Shown here piece by piece: positions 22,501 through 32,200 of a stretch of 64,000 nucleotides of DNA; the stretch's first letter is position 1, and each line of letters opens with the position of its first letter. The stretch comes from Lyophyllum atratum (lineage: Eukaryota; Basidiomycota; Agaricomycetes; Agaricales; Lyophyllaceae): assembly GCA_014905825.1 (NCBI GenBank), contig JACGCN010000003.1:2418001-2482000 (forward strand), written 5' to 3'. The notes beneath the pieces were generated by a model that was not told where the DNA came from, ran no database searches, and worked only from the letters and a program-made list of their open reading frames with translations. A program made the translations under genes and the position numbers.

Positions 22501-25184
22501 ACGCATAGGCGCAGATCACCGGTTTTGCGACGGATGAACAGGATTGGGGAAGCAGCAGAGGAGGTAGAACATCGAATATAGCCTTTCTTGAGTTGCTCTT
22601 CGATGTAGTCGAATAGCACTTGACGTTCGTCATGGGATAGGGAATATATGGGACCGAAGGGGGGTGTCTTTCCTTCTTCTAACTCGATGCTGATGTCGTA
22701 GGGACGGTGTTCGGGGAGTTTCAGGACCTCGACGGGGTCAAAAACGTCGAGATAGGAGTGATATTTTTTCGGAACGAGGTTTTCGACTTCCTCGGTGGTG
22801 TCGGTTACGAAAGCGCGGTTGGTAGATGGTTTGGAATTGGAGGAAGGAGGGGGTTCAGGTGGAGGGGCGGGGGAGGAAGGACGAGTAGGAGGAGGTTCGG
22901 GTGGAGGTGGTACGGATTGGGTGGAATGGGTAGGAGGTAGTGATGAAAGAGCGTTGATGCGAAGTTCGAGGTCGCCGTTGTTGGTGTACCAGATGTAAGA
23001 GATCGGTTGATTTTTTGCATATTTTCTGAAGCGTGCAGAAGACGTGCAGGCGATGCCTATGGGCTTGTTACGTGGGCCATAGACGGGAGGAGGTGGTGGT
23101 GGAGGACATGACCAGATTGACTTGAGTTCGGCACGGCTAAGGCCGTTTTGAACGGGTGGTCGTAGGACTGAGGAGATGGATCCGGCGTTGGCGGTTCCGA
23201 GGTGGGGAACTGGTTGTGGTGGTTTGGCGTGGTGCACATCAAGAACCCTCGTGATGTCAGAAGCGGGCTTGCTGTTAAGGCGAAGGCCTAGACCAACGGA
23301 GCCGATGGTGGTTGAGCTAGGTTTGGCAGAGGGAATTACGAGGCTATAGCCTCGACCGAATGCTGAGACTGGAAAATCGTGGTTGGCGCCGCAACAGGAA
23401 AGGGTGAGCTTCCCTCGGGCCCAATCGACGGCTGGATTGTGTTGCTTGAGCCAATCGAGGCCAAGTAGTATGGGATACGGCATGGAAACGATGCCGAAGC
23501 GGATGTTTTCAGCATGGTCGCGGACTTTTAAGTGAGCGACCACGTCGTGTGTGAGGAGACCAGAGGTGAGAGGTCGATCGTCGATGGTGAAGATGGGGAC
23601 AGGGATTGGTTTGACTGAACGAGGTAATGAGTGTCGGTTAGAGAATGTGTCGGAAATGTGTGAGCCGGAGGACCCGCAATCGACTGGCGCGTAAGTGTTG
23701 ATGGATTTTTGTTTAGGGAATGACAATGTTATCGAAATAAAGAAATGATCTCTGTTTCGGGGGTCTAGACGGACATGAGTAGGTAAACGAAATAATGGTG
23801 GCTGAGTCGACGTGACTATCCATTCACCAGTGGTAGCTTTGGTGAAGGACGGGCCCGAAGGGCAACGGGGAACGGACTCCATGGTTCCATCCGTTGCCGA
23901 AGACCCTGGAACTAGGTGGTCTTCGGCTGGGCTTTTTCCGCAAAGGCGCCATGCTTGGGCGGCGCGGATTTTGCAGTCTTTGACGATGTGGTCCTTGTTG
24001 CTGCAGTAGAGGCAGAGTTTGTTGTCGAAGCGATGTTTCCTTTCAGCATCACTGAGCTTCCCACGGGAACCGGTGGAAATAGCATCGACATCCATGGGGA
24101 CCACGTCGGAAGAGGAAGTAGTGGTAGATGGGGGGAAGGTGGGATTGGGATCGCTGGAATTGAAGTCTGATTTGTTCTTCTTTTTGTTGGTGTTACCGTT
24201 TTCGAGCCGGCGTTCGAGTTCACGCTGATGAAGGTTGGAGTCGATGGATATGATAAGCGGCTCCCAGGCTTCGAGGGTCAAAGGACGTTGGACTATGTTG
24301 ACGAGGTGATCCTTGACGAGAGGCTTAAGACCTTTCATGAAGCGCGAGATTTTAGTTTGTTCTGTCATGTCGAGGTGGCTGGCGAGCTCCATGAACGACG
24401 TGAGATAGTAATGAGCTGAACCAGTCTGCTTGAGATGATCAAGACGGGTGTCGGCTGTCATGATGAGGCTGGGGTCGGCAAACTTCTTGCGGAAGGCCGA
24501 GAGGAAGAGGTTCCAGTCCCAGAGTAGAGCTGAATTAGAGTTCTCGAGATGCGAGAACCATTCTACAGGTATGCCGTCTTTGAGGTTAAGGCCGACATAG
24601 AGGACTTTTGAATGGTCGTCAGGGAACGACGACGCGTGGAAGTCTATGATGCGTTTGACTTCAGACAGGAAGGGGGTAACGTCTGCGTGTTTGCCGCTGA
24701 AGATACGAGCGGTGCGGAGGCGAACCGTTCCGCCGCGGGCCGTGGGATTTTGGATCTGGCCAGCGGGGTTGATGACGGGACGCCTAGCAACTTCGGTCAT
24801 GACATCAGCAAGGCTCTGTTGAAACATAGCTTGGGATGATTGAAGAGCTGTCTGGTTTTCTATGAGGAGGCCGACGAGGGTATTGACGTCGGCGAGCGGA
24901 GGTACAGACAGTAGCTGTGGCTGTACTGGGACGGAAGTATTTTCGGATGGTGGCTGTGGTTGATCAGGAACAGAGTTGATCGGGATGTTCGGCAAGATCT
25001 GGGGGTCCGGGCCTGTGAGGCGGCTTGGGTGAACCGGGATCGCAGCAGGATCAAAATTTCCACGTTGACGTGTAAAGTCAGCACCAGCGGAAGGGACTGG
25101 AGTGTAGACTCTAGGGTCCATAGGCAGGGGAACACCGGGCCAGTTATAATTGACACCGACAGAGGTTCCAGGGATTTCGCTCAT
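19578..25184 (-). CDS. Gag-Pol polyprotein (Ty3, chromodomain integrase)
   Basis: 1868 codons uninterrupted, ATG at 25184 shortly inside the 5' LTR. Order: capsid-like Gag (about 150-350); CCHC knuckle CLYCSNKDHIVKDC near 390; aspartic protease with DCGSSGSHI near 500 (DCG in place of the usual DSG); reverse transcriptase with YLDDILIF near 990; RNase H from VVTDASDY near 1138; integrase HHCC zinc finger near 1375-1415, then DDE residues in SMDFIAKL, SDRGSVF and LTERTNQ; GPY-type segment; chromodomain-like YDYFVHWRDSDDSENSWIP near 1743-1771. All catalytic motifs are present with no stop or frameshift, so it may be autonomous. Gag and Pol share one frame, as in Tf1-like elements. Confidence 0.96.
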   Translation of the reverse strand: MSEIPGTSVGVNYNWPGVPLPMDPRVYTPVPSAGADFTRQRGNFDPAAIPVHPSRLTGPDPQILPNIPINSVPDQPQPPSENTSVPVQPQLLSVPPLADVNTLVGLLIENQTALQSSQAMFQQSLADVMTEVARRPVINPAGQIQNPTARGGTVRLRTARIFSGKHADVTPFLSEVKRIIDFHASSFPDDHSKVLYVGLNLKDGIPVEWFSHLENSNSALLWDWNLFLSAFRKKFADPSLIMTADTRLDHLKQTGSAHYYLTSFMELASHLDMTEQTKISRFMKGLKPLVKDHLVNIVQRPLTLEAWEPLIISIDSNLHQRELERRLENGNTNKKKNKSDFNSSDPNPTFPPSTTTSSSDVVPMDVDAISTGSRGKLSDAERKHRFDNKLCLYCSNKDHIVKDCKIRAAQAWRLCGKSPAEDHLVPGSSATDGTMESVPRCPSGPSFTKATTGEWIVTSTQPPLFRLPTHVRLDPRNRDHFFISITLSFPKQKSINTYAPVDCGSSGSHISDTFSNRHSLPRSVKPIPVPIFTIDDRPLTSGLLTHDVVAHLKVRDHAENIRFGIVSMPYPILLGLDWLKQHNPAVDWARGKLTLSCCGANHDFPVSAFGRGYSLVIPSAKPSSTTIGSVGLGLRLNSKPASDITRVLDVHHAKPPQPVPHLGTANAGSISSVLRPPVQNGLSRAELKSIWSCPPPPPPPVYGPRNKPIGIACTSSARFRKYAKNQPISYIWYTNNGDLELRINALSSLPPTHSTQSVPPPPEPPPTRPSSPAPPPEPPPSSNSKPSTNRAFVTDTTEEVENLVPKKYHSYLDVFDPVEVLKLPEHRPYDISIELEEGKTPPFGPIYSLSHDERQVLFDYIEEQLKKGYIRCSTSSAASPILFIRRKTGDLRLCVDYRGLNLITKKNRYPLPLTADLLDRVQGCDTFTVLDLKNAFNLVRVKEGDEWKTAFRTHLGLFEYTVMPFGLTNAPATFQAFIQDALRDILDISVVVYLDDILIFSQPGQNHTQLVNQVLDRLRAANLFVNAKKCEFDRSQVEYLGFIISSLGVQMNPKKLATISDWPVPQSVKHIQQFLGFTNFYRRFIHHYADICLPLTNLTTSACKKSFPGLSPEALAAFDKLKLIFTTAPVLRHFNPRLPSTVVTDASDYTLSSIFLQPDENDLLHPVAYHSRKFSPAEINYEIHDKELLSVVEGFTENRSWLISSPHTIAVISDHSNLRYFMTNRILNRRQAHWPMFLSEFDFQLEYAPGKNNPADAASRRPDYAPKEGDDVLLNQNKALLTDYHTKHLFPNSSPTTPSPDTKNINTLSTVSLDNSELLEEFKAAFRSDTEWRDLLSKSDPAQPSITLHDDLVFHNNRLFVPQSLHAKILHSRHDSVISGHPGRAGTFDNVEHDYSWPGMRRYIRSYVTSCDLCSHVKNATHKPYGLLQPLDIPDRPWRSISMDFIAKLPLSHGYDAIWVVCDRMTRAAHFIPINESIDAPGLARLYLDHVFRHHGLPHSIISDRGSVFVSSFFTQLMKLCGTKMKPSTAYHPQTDGLTERTNQTLETYIRTYCSYQQDDWVDYLALAEFSFNNSKNSSTQQTPFFANLGFHPDFEVRITDRTTNPAATELADRLQIIHNELHRELAHSNEYMSKYYNNRHMPAPQFEIGNQVWLLRRNIKTTRPANKFDYRRLGPVKILDRHGSSSYLLELPRTLSRLHPVFHVSLLEPDTSPSVIPDRLPSTSVPPIDIIHDQPRDISTIMHCRKVGRRYDYFVHWRDSDDSENSWIPFSDISTSLYEALETFHRRNPRRPHPPRFDFDIDTHHPIKSLKVPTTPPSDTPPQRSPSPPPGPWQRDYEPPTQTATRSGRVTHPPKSKDYTRSILKGG

Positions 25185-25194
25185 GGTGTAATTG

Positions 25195-25204
25195 ATCGAG
25201 TCAA
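25195..25204 (-). other. primer-binding site, self-priming type
   Basis: Element strand TTGACTCGAT three bases after the 5' LTR. It is exactly complementary to ATCGAGTCAA inside the same LTR (25298-25307 on the plus strand reads TTGACTCGAT). I recognise no standard tRNA 3' end in it. This is the layout used by Tf1/sushi elements, where the mRNA 5' end folds back as primer. Confidence 0.65.
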
Positions 25205-25207
25205 ACT

Positions 25208-25549
25208 TGTGAGAATCGAGGAATAATAATGATAAGACTTAGATGACGAGAATGATAAGAGAGCAAGAGATAACTGGGTTATGATTAAGACAATGTGTTG
25301 ACTCGATACTGGATACAAGGTAGTTTACGAGGCTTTTATACAGTACTGGTTAGGAGTTTTAGGAAAGGAGAATAAGTAATTGAGTAGCATATGAATTGGC
25401 ATAGAGTGGGTTGAGGTGGCATAGAGTGGGTTGAGTATCTAAAATGTGATAAGAAGCGATGAAAATTGTAGTATAGGGTTTTTGTAGGTAAAGGGGGACG
25501 AGAGGAGCGAGGAGGTCGGATTTCGGAAGGGACTTAGCGGATTATGACA
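25208..25549 (-). repeat. 5' LTR
   Basis: 342 bp, the same as 19225-19577 apart from the 11-bp indel and about two substitutions. Confidence 0.95.
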
Positions 25550-26310
25550 CCTTCCGACGACTAGTCTGGCACTTGTTCACGGAGGCTCTTGCAAACCTGC
25601 GCTGTATGTACCTAAAGACGGAGCCAGAGTAGAATCAGGACCTAATGAGAGTCGCAATAGGCCATTATTTACATACCAAACTCTACCAGCGATGAGGGTC
25701 GTGCAGAGTTACGTGTCCGCAATAATCAGCGCAACCGGTGCAACAGTCAAAGAACTTCTGCTCAGCCGCCAAAAGGTGAATCGTAGTGCCTATACGTCGC
25801 AAGGAGTTGTCTATCGATCGAAACATGAATCGTTACTTAACGTACCAGCAGCAGTCATCATTAGGGCGAGAGGAATAAAAGTAATCCAGTACTTATGCCC
25901 CCAGACGACCCAGACTCTGAGGTTCTCATAAGAGACTCAACGCCATGCATATCTTCGGAAGAGCTAACCTCCATATAATAAGATCCCCTGTGACATACTG
26001 GGTATGCTACGATGAGTTTGAGGCGCTGAAAAGATTTGATGTATTGGAGGTAAGAATTCCTTTTTCATGCTATATCGGTCTTGAGACATGACTTCGACAT
26101 ACTGCGCCGAAACGAACAATGTACCTGAGGATCCGGCATATCAGAAGGACTATAACGAAGTACGACCCTGCCAGGAGAAGGAAAAAGAAGGTATCAGGCG
26201 TGCCAGTTGCGATGGAGCGGAAGCGGTGACGAACCAATGAGAAGCGATTCCAGCATTACAGCAATGAGATGTAAAGCCTTGCTCGCAAGGAACGGCGGTG
26301 ATACGGCCAT

Positions 26311-27672
26311 AATAGAAAGAGAAAAGCGACAATCCGAAGATTGAGACTCTGTAGCCGGAATGTAACAGCCTGGAAAATCCGAGGACATCGTGTGCCCCAA
26401 GGTACGGTCTGTACCCCATGTCACTCTGGTGATGGCTTCTTGCAGGCATACATAGCATCCTCCGACAGATAAGCGCGTCCAGCATTGTATGGAAGGAAGA
26501 TCTCGTAGGCGTCTCCAAGTCCCTCGATGCGGATGAGAGGGCTTGGAGCGTACCTAACGGAGAAGCTTCATCCAGGAACGATCCACGGATGGTTCATAGG
26601 ATATCAGATCATTATCTAGAGTGCTGTCGTACACTGTCATTCAGATGTTCTGACACTCGTTATTTGGCCAGACCGGTTACTGGGAGCAACGAAAGGAGTC
26701 ATGATTGAGATTATACGTCCAGCGATGCGATGAGACCACAACATGCAAGTTATCCAATGGAAGAAGGACCTCGGAATGCCGAAAAACAACCGAAAAATTG
26801 TCGTAAGTGCTCGCTGGGTAGCGCGCGGCCAAATCAAAATCGAGATGTGATACGAATCAGAGCATCAACGTGACCAGTGAAGAATTCCTGTGCAGCGTAC
26901 AGTACTTGGGATCAGAGAGTGTCTGTCATCAAGGCCACTGTCCAACTACATCCTGTGTGAAGAAGATAGTATCAGCGGGGAGCTTTGAATGGAAGGCTAT
27001 ACCCATTTTGATGCCTTCATGGTCACTAGACAAGCCCGGGGCCATGTGTAGCTGATGATTCGATAGATGATGCTATTGTTTCCAAGTTGAGATCACAGGA
27101 AAGTGTCCGCCATTCGACCGTTCGGTTCGGATCGAAGGGATACCTATCAACGCAAGGTGGGCAGGCGAGGTTTTTGGAGCGGAATTAATGATCCGTGAGA
27201 AGATAGCTCTCAAGGGCGTTAGGAGGAGTCTCAAATAACATGACAGAGGGCGATGAAGGGATTGTATGTGGTACTGCGCAGATATTGTTGTCATATAAAG
27301 GCTAGGGCTCGAAGGAGGATTTCGGGCGTTGCCAACCTGGAATGATCACGTGTCGAATCATCGCGTCTATGGTCTGGGTCAGTCAAGCCTCCTCCTCCAA
27401 TTCGCACCACACCCATCAGGACTCAGTGGATAGGTTCAGCGATAAACTTGAAACCGTTGGGATTTTCGTTCCGTAGGCGAGAAATAATTGGACGACGGTG
27501 TCTTCAAAGGCTCTACCAAAAAAAACACCAGTCGCCACCGCTGGTCGCGACTCGCCACCGGCCCAAGGCCCCAATAAGGCCCTCGAGATCAGCAGTAGGA
27601 GAGTTGATAAATCAGCGAGATTTGTGGCCAAATTAGTAATAAGTACAAGTATACAAGATATATAGGTATAAG
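26311..27672. other. intergenic, no gene recognised
   Basis: 1.36 kb between 7TM pseudogene 3 and paralogue 4. Small open frames on both strands lack recognisable motifs or splice structure. Confidence 0.45.
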
Positions 27673-29017
27673 TTACACATTCCAACCGTTCTCCTTGCGA
27701 TTGTGTTTGCGTGAAGGCCAGAGATCATCAGGGTTTGCGCCGGGCGGCGGGCTAGAAATATTTTCCAGATGCATTACGTCTCCGGAGATTGCTACACTTG
27801 TCCGACCAATGCGAGGAAGCGTCTGCGTTTGACTGATAGGATGACGCAAGTCGCAGTGGACGACAATTATGATAAGCGACGGTAGAATACCCTGGAAAAA
27901 AGTTGAAAACAATGTCCTGAAGGTGGAAGCCTGGAGACTCACGATGAGGGGCATCTCCAAATTTAGTAGCACTGGCAAAGCCACGACTTTGTTATAACTG
28001 AGGAAGAGGCTAAGAAGCTTGAATGAAGAAATGTTTTGCGCCATTTCGAGCAGAGATAGAGATAGAATTTACCTGCACCATGGTATACAGCACCCCCGAC
28101 TCGATAAACAGTAACATTGAACCTTTAAAAAGTCCGGTGGTGCATTTGACTGGACTCGCCTTCGCGGCCTTCTGTTCTATGTACCTACCAACATAAAGTA
28201 AGAAAGAAAAAACACCATGACGTCCAAAAAAATAGTTCATACCATACTCGACCAAAAATAAGGGCTGTGCAGAGTGACGTGTTCGCGACGATGCACGCGA
28301 CTGGAGGTACAGAGAAAATTTTCTCAGAAGCCATCTGGTGAAGGGTGGAGCCTATTTCGAAGCCCTGCATATGAGTTAACGGATCAAGGAAATAAATCAC
28401 AAATGTACCAGCAGCAGCAATCATCAGGGCGAGAGGCGGAAGGGCGATCCAATACTTATAACCCCAGACAACCCAAACCCTATCAAGGTCACAGTCAGAA
28501 AATTACTACAAGTGTTCGAGAAAAGGACTTGCCTCCATATGAGAATGAGGTCTCCTGTGACGTACTAGGCACTTCAGAATCAGTAATCAACATGAAGGAC
28601 CCAACCGAGCACGCGAACCTGAATCATCGCGAGAACCACCTGTGCATGACCGTTGGCCTTCGGGATTACCGCAGCAGTCAACTCCTGCATCACCAGACCT
28701 ATGTGAACCATAGAGATAATAAACATCAGGATAGACGCTCCAAACAAGACTCGGTGCATTGGTGGGATGGATGAATGTTTTAATCTGGATTCAGCTTAGG
28801 ACTAGGTCGCGGCAGTAGCTCTCCGAGTTGAAACGACGTACATAAGGAGCCGAGATATCAGAATAACCATGACAAAATATGACCCTGCAAGGGAGGACTG
28901 TCAGGGACTAGGAACAGGCACGGTGACTAAAATGCACGTACCGACGAGAAACGATTCCGCCAGTACAGCGACGAGCTGTAAAGTTTTGCTTGCAAGGAAT
29001 GGTGGTGATATGGTCAT
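27673..29017 (-). CDS. orphan 7TM membrane protein, paralogue 4
   Basis: ATG at 29017 (MTISPPFLASKTLQLVAVL), nearly the start of paralogues 3 and 5. Exons: GSYFVMVILISRLL; MHRVLFGASILMFIISMVHI then VMQELTAAVIPKANGHAQ; YVTGDLILIWR; VWVVWGYKYWIALPPLALM; FSVPPVACIVANTSLCTALIFG; YIEQKAAKASPVKCTTGLFK then MLLFIESGVLYTMVQ; ILSLFLSYNKVVALPVLLNL; GILPSLIIIVVHCDL and a hydrophilic tail ending ENGWNV. Every exon seen in the sisters is present with plausible splice sites, so this is the intact relative of pseudogene 3 and shows where the two insertions landed. Function unknown. Confidence 0.77.
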
Positions 29018-29628
29018 GACTAAACGTGAGAGGCGAGAGTACGGGGTGAAGTGCGGAATATAACAACTAACTTACAGGGCGAACTTACATACACGACCTA
29101 ACACAGGGGAGTTATGTCTATATCTGCAGATCTTTATCCAGATACTGTCAGTAACTGACATCCAAGTCGCCTCACTCGGCAGCGGAGAATAAGAGCCCGA
29201 TGTACCAATGTGGTAGAAATCCGGGCGGCTATTGATGTTGCATGTCGAAGAGTGGAACGTGACTAGTAAGGTTGACATCGTAGAGCGATCATTATGGCAT
29301 CCTTGATCATGGGCGCAGTCTGAAATGAACCATGTGGCAGGCCGACTGTGGAGCGATATACTGAAGAACCCTGGACACAAGTAGTAAAAGCGATCCGTAG
29401 TCGTTCGTAAATGTCATCGAGTCTCTGCAGACCGGGAGATTTGAAGGAAAGGCTGCAGGGAGGTGTGAGAACGGACCATACCATTCTGGCCAAGGGGTTT
29501 CGGCCGCGGCGATGATGGTTTCTGGCAGCTGGTGACGTCGAGATGACAGAACACTCGTCTTCGATTGGCTGTACCTCGGTACCGTCAATGTAGCATGGTT
29601 CAAGTTTACGCTCCATGTATACAGTAGT
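29018..29628. other. intergenic spacer
   Basis: 611 bp between paralogues 4 and 5, presumably the promoter of 4 and the 3' flank of 5. The open frames here show no family motif. Confidence 0.45.
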
Positions 29629-30980
29629 TCAAGCAGCGTACCAACTAGCGGTGGAGTGTCTCTGGGATTGACTTCCCCTACTCTCAGAGCGACGAATATA
29701 ATGATAGTCTAACGAACCGATCCCCAGTTCGATTTTATCAGCTCGTGATGGTGATTTGTTCGACGACGGGGCAGACGGTGGCACCGCGTCGTCCGGAAGG
29801 TCGTAGTGAGCTAGCACAATGATAAGGTCGGAAGAACACCCTACATAATATGGTCAGCATTGGGAAGACGTGTGAGAGAAGTAGGTCACGATGACCGGAA
29901 CTTGCAGGTCCAAGAGGATAGGTAAGGCGACACTTTTCCGATAATGTAGAATAAGACTGAGAATCTGCGGAAAGTCAAGTAGATAAACGAGTGCGCATTT
30001 CCAAAACGGGACGATTAGATAGGATACTTGCCTGAATAGCCGTGTACAATACCCCAGGTTCAATGATAAGTGCAGCAGCTCCTCTCCACCAACTATTCTT
30101 CTTCTTCACAGCGACTTCGACTATTGACCGCACTTTCCAGCCTACGTACCTAGAGCTAACGTAAGCGAGAGCTTGTGATGCACTCATTGTAGACGTACCA
30201 AATTTTACCGGCAATCAGGGATGTACATAGTGCTGCATTCGTCACAATCAGAGCCACTGGTGGGACCGCAAAAAAGACGTCGTGAGACGACAAGAGGTTA
30301 AGGGTAAGCCCTGTAAAATATTGATAAGGGGTACTGAAGATTGACGTTGAAAAAGCGAGTAACTTGCCTGTAGCTGATATGATCAGAACGATTGGAATAA
30401 CGACGATCCAGTAAGAACGTTCCCAGACAACCCATAGTCTGCGTAATGTATATGAGAACAGGGACTGAATGAGTAGACACGACCTTGCCTCCATAAAAGG
30501 ATAAGTTCTCCAATGAGAAACTAAACAGCAACGGTGGTCAGCTTACAAGTTACCCACGTCCCTCATAGGCTCACCTGGAACATCGAAATGATAATCTGTG
30601 CCTGGCCATTTTCCGGGAGAGATTCTTTCGCGCCCAGTTCTTGCACGACGAGTCCGAGATGGACGGCGGAGATGATGAACATCGCCACAGATGCACCGAA
30701 AAGAGTTCGCAGCATGGTAGAGATTTTGCCGTACTTGGTGCTACGGCAGCTAGCATCAGTTATGTATCGACATAGATGGCCTAAATGATTCCCGAGGGCG
30801 TACACGAGAATGCAGCAGACCAAGACGATTAATATGAAATATGATCCTAAGTAAGGAGGAAATATCCATCATAATCACTCGAAGAAATCGATGTGGTCTC
30901 GTACCAACGAAAAGCGATTCAGACATTACAGCGACGAGCTGCAGAATTTTGCTAGCGAGGAATTCCTCTGTTACGGCCAT
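29629..30980 (-). CDS. orphan 7TM paralogue 5, frameshift in last exon
   Basis: ATG at 30980 (MAVTEEFLASKILQLVAVM). Middle exons are intact: MLRTLFGASVAMFIISAVHLGL; RLWVVWERSYWIVVIPIVL; FFAVPPVALIVTNAALCTSLI; RGAAALIIEPGVLYTAIQ; ILSLILHYRKSVALPILLDL. In the last exon the sisters read G-I/V-L-P-T/S-L-I-I-V. Here one base is missing after the codons for GVLPT (near 29831), so translation stops within a few codons at TAG. The tail of about 60 residues (HYDLPDDAVPPSAPSS to SWYAA) is open in the other frame. The membrane core remains, so a truncated protein may still be made. Charge and sequence differ most from the sisters in the loop after TM5. Confidence 0.7.
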
Positions 30981-32200
30981 GTTGAGAGGCGAGAGGCGGG
31001 AATGAGTTGCATAACGTCCGCAAAGCGATGATAGGTACAGGTTTATAACAGCTCGAAGTGACTTGAAGGACCAGCGAGTGGAGATATCGTCAGGAACGAA
31101 TGCTCGATGCTCGCGAACCAGATGACCGTAGCCGGTACTCTGTTCTCCCTCTAATGAATCAGATTACTATGCAGGTTAGCACAGGCAGAACCAGGATGCT
31201 GCAGTCCATTGACCGCCAAACGGCTTCCGCATATCGATTTGGGGCACGTATGTAGTATTCTGCCAACCAGAATCCAAGGGCGGATTCTGGTTTTCGGTTA
31301 CCGACGCCGAGTATGACGGAGCTGCCCTGCAAGTAGAGACAGATTAATCCGCTGGCCCGCTAGAAGGTGTATCAGACTTCCAAGTACGGAGGTGATGGTG
31401 GATAGTGTTCGTACTATGATTTCGGCTCACGTCGACAAACCCGGGAGACCATGTGCGTGATTATTTTGGCAAAGTCCATACCGCTTTCCCCGGAGAGCCC
31501 CCTGTTCAGGAGAAAAAACGTGTTCACCGGCAACTGGTGCTCATCGAACATCAACCCGGACAAGAAGGAAGGGAGGCAAGCTGGTGGCAAGTTGAAGTTC
31601 AGAAGAAATGAAGGTGGGAGCAACGTCGGAGTTAGTACTGGTTCTAGATGAGTCATCAAATCATTCTCAATCCAGCGCCAGCGGTGGAAAACTCTTGGTC
31701 ACTACGCTACGATGCTTTGAATCTTGAACCATACAACGGCTGGATCGCGCGTCGTACAGCTGGAAACCTTCACATCACTTAGACGCTAGAACATAGAGCT
31801 GTGAGGCTGCAAATGGCTATCTTGATCGACAAATAATCCGTGCCTTCAGATATCGTGAGTCGTCCATACTGGTAGTGTTTTTATCGGCTAAAAATGCTAT
31901 GCTCAGTGTCCCAGGGTGTGAGATATATCAGGAGCTATCCATGGTAGAGCCATGGGTAGTGAGCAGGCCGAGGTTGACCTTGGGTGGACAGTGGATTGCA
32001 GCAGTCGTCGTACGACTCATGTCTTCAAGCCGATATTCTGTTATTATAATTCGGCCAGCCTACCAGGGTATCTATCCCATTGATTATCTATGTTCCTTAG
32101 GCTTTTCGCGTACAGCATTCCAATGACTACGAATACAACGAACTTATCTAGGTGTGGGTATCGGCAGAACCTGCTCCTGCTCGCAGGACGCCTCCAAGAA
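30981..32200. other. intergenic, no gene recognised
   Basis: 1.2 kb from the start of 7TM paralogue 5 to the 3' end of the hydrophobin gene. No coding motif or repeat array identified. Confidence 0.45.

Larger units (their letters stand above)
19225..25549 (-). mobile_element. Ty3-type chromovirus LTR retrotransposon, complete
   Basis: 6325 bp on the minus strand: 5' LTR at 25208-25549, internal gag-pol, polypurine tract beside the 3' LTR, 3' LTR at 19225-19577. The 5-bp TSD CCTTC is present on both sides (19220-19224 and 25550-25554). LTRs begin TGT and end ACA. Two substitutions and one 11-bp indel separate the LTRs by eye, so insertion was recent. One long gag-pol frame with an integrase chromodomain places it near the Tf1/sushi group. 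Confidence 0.96.
18638..26310 (-). pseudogene. 7TM paralogue 3, split by two transposons
   Basis: Starts at the ATG at 26310 (MAVSPPFLASKALHLIAVM), then GSYFVIVLLICRILR, YVTGDLIIWR, VWVVWGHKYWITFIPLAL and TVAPVALIIADTYLCTTLIAGRVWY down to about 25690. The exon matching the HRILFGAS..HLGL segment of the sisters is missing. The next exon (YIQRRFARASVNK, about 25550-25608) is cut by the LTR retrotransposon. It resumes at 19188-19224 (GTMLLFVESG), is cut again by the MITE, and finishes at 18638-18663 (VLYSSIQ) before a GTGATT donor. The last two exons of the sisters are not seen downstream, where the Artemis-type promoter begins. Removing both insertions and one copy of each TSD restores an exon colinear with paralogue 4. 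Confidence 0.85.

Noticed and set aside
19225..25549. Element as a Copia-type or non-LTR retrotransposon
   Set aside because: RT-RNase H precedes integrase, and LTRs, TSD and chromodomain are present, which is the Ty3 order.
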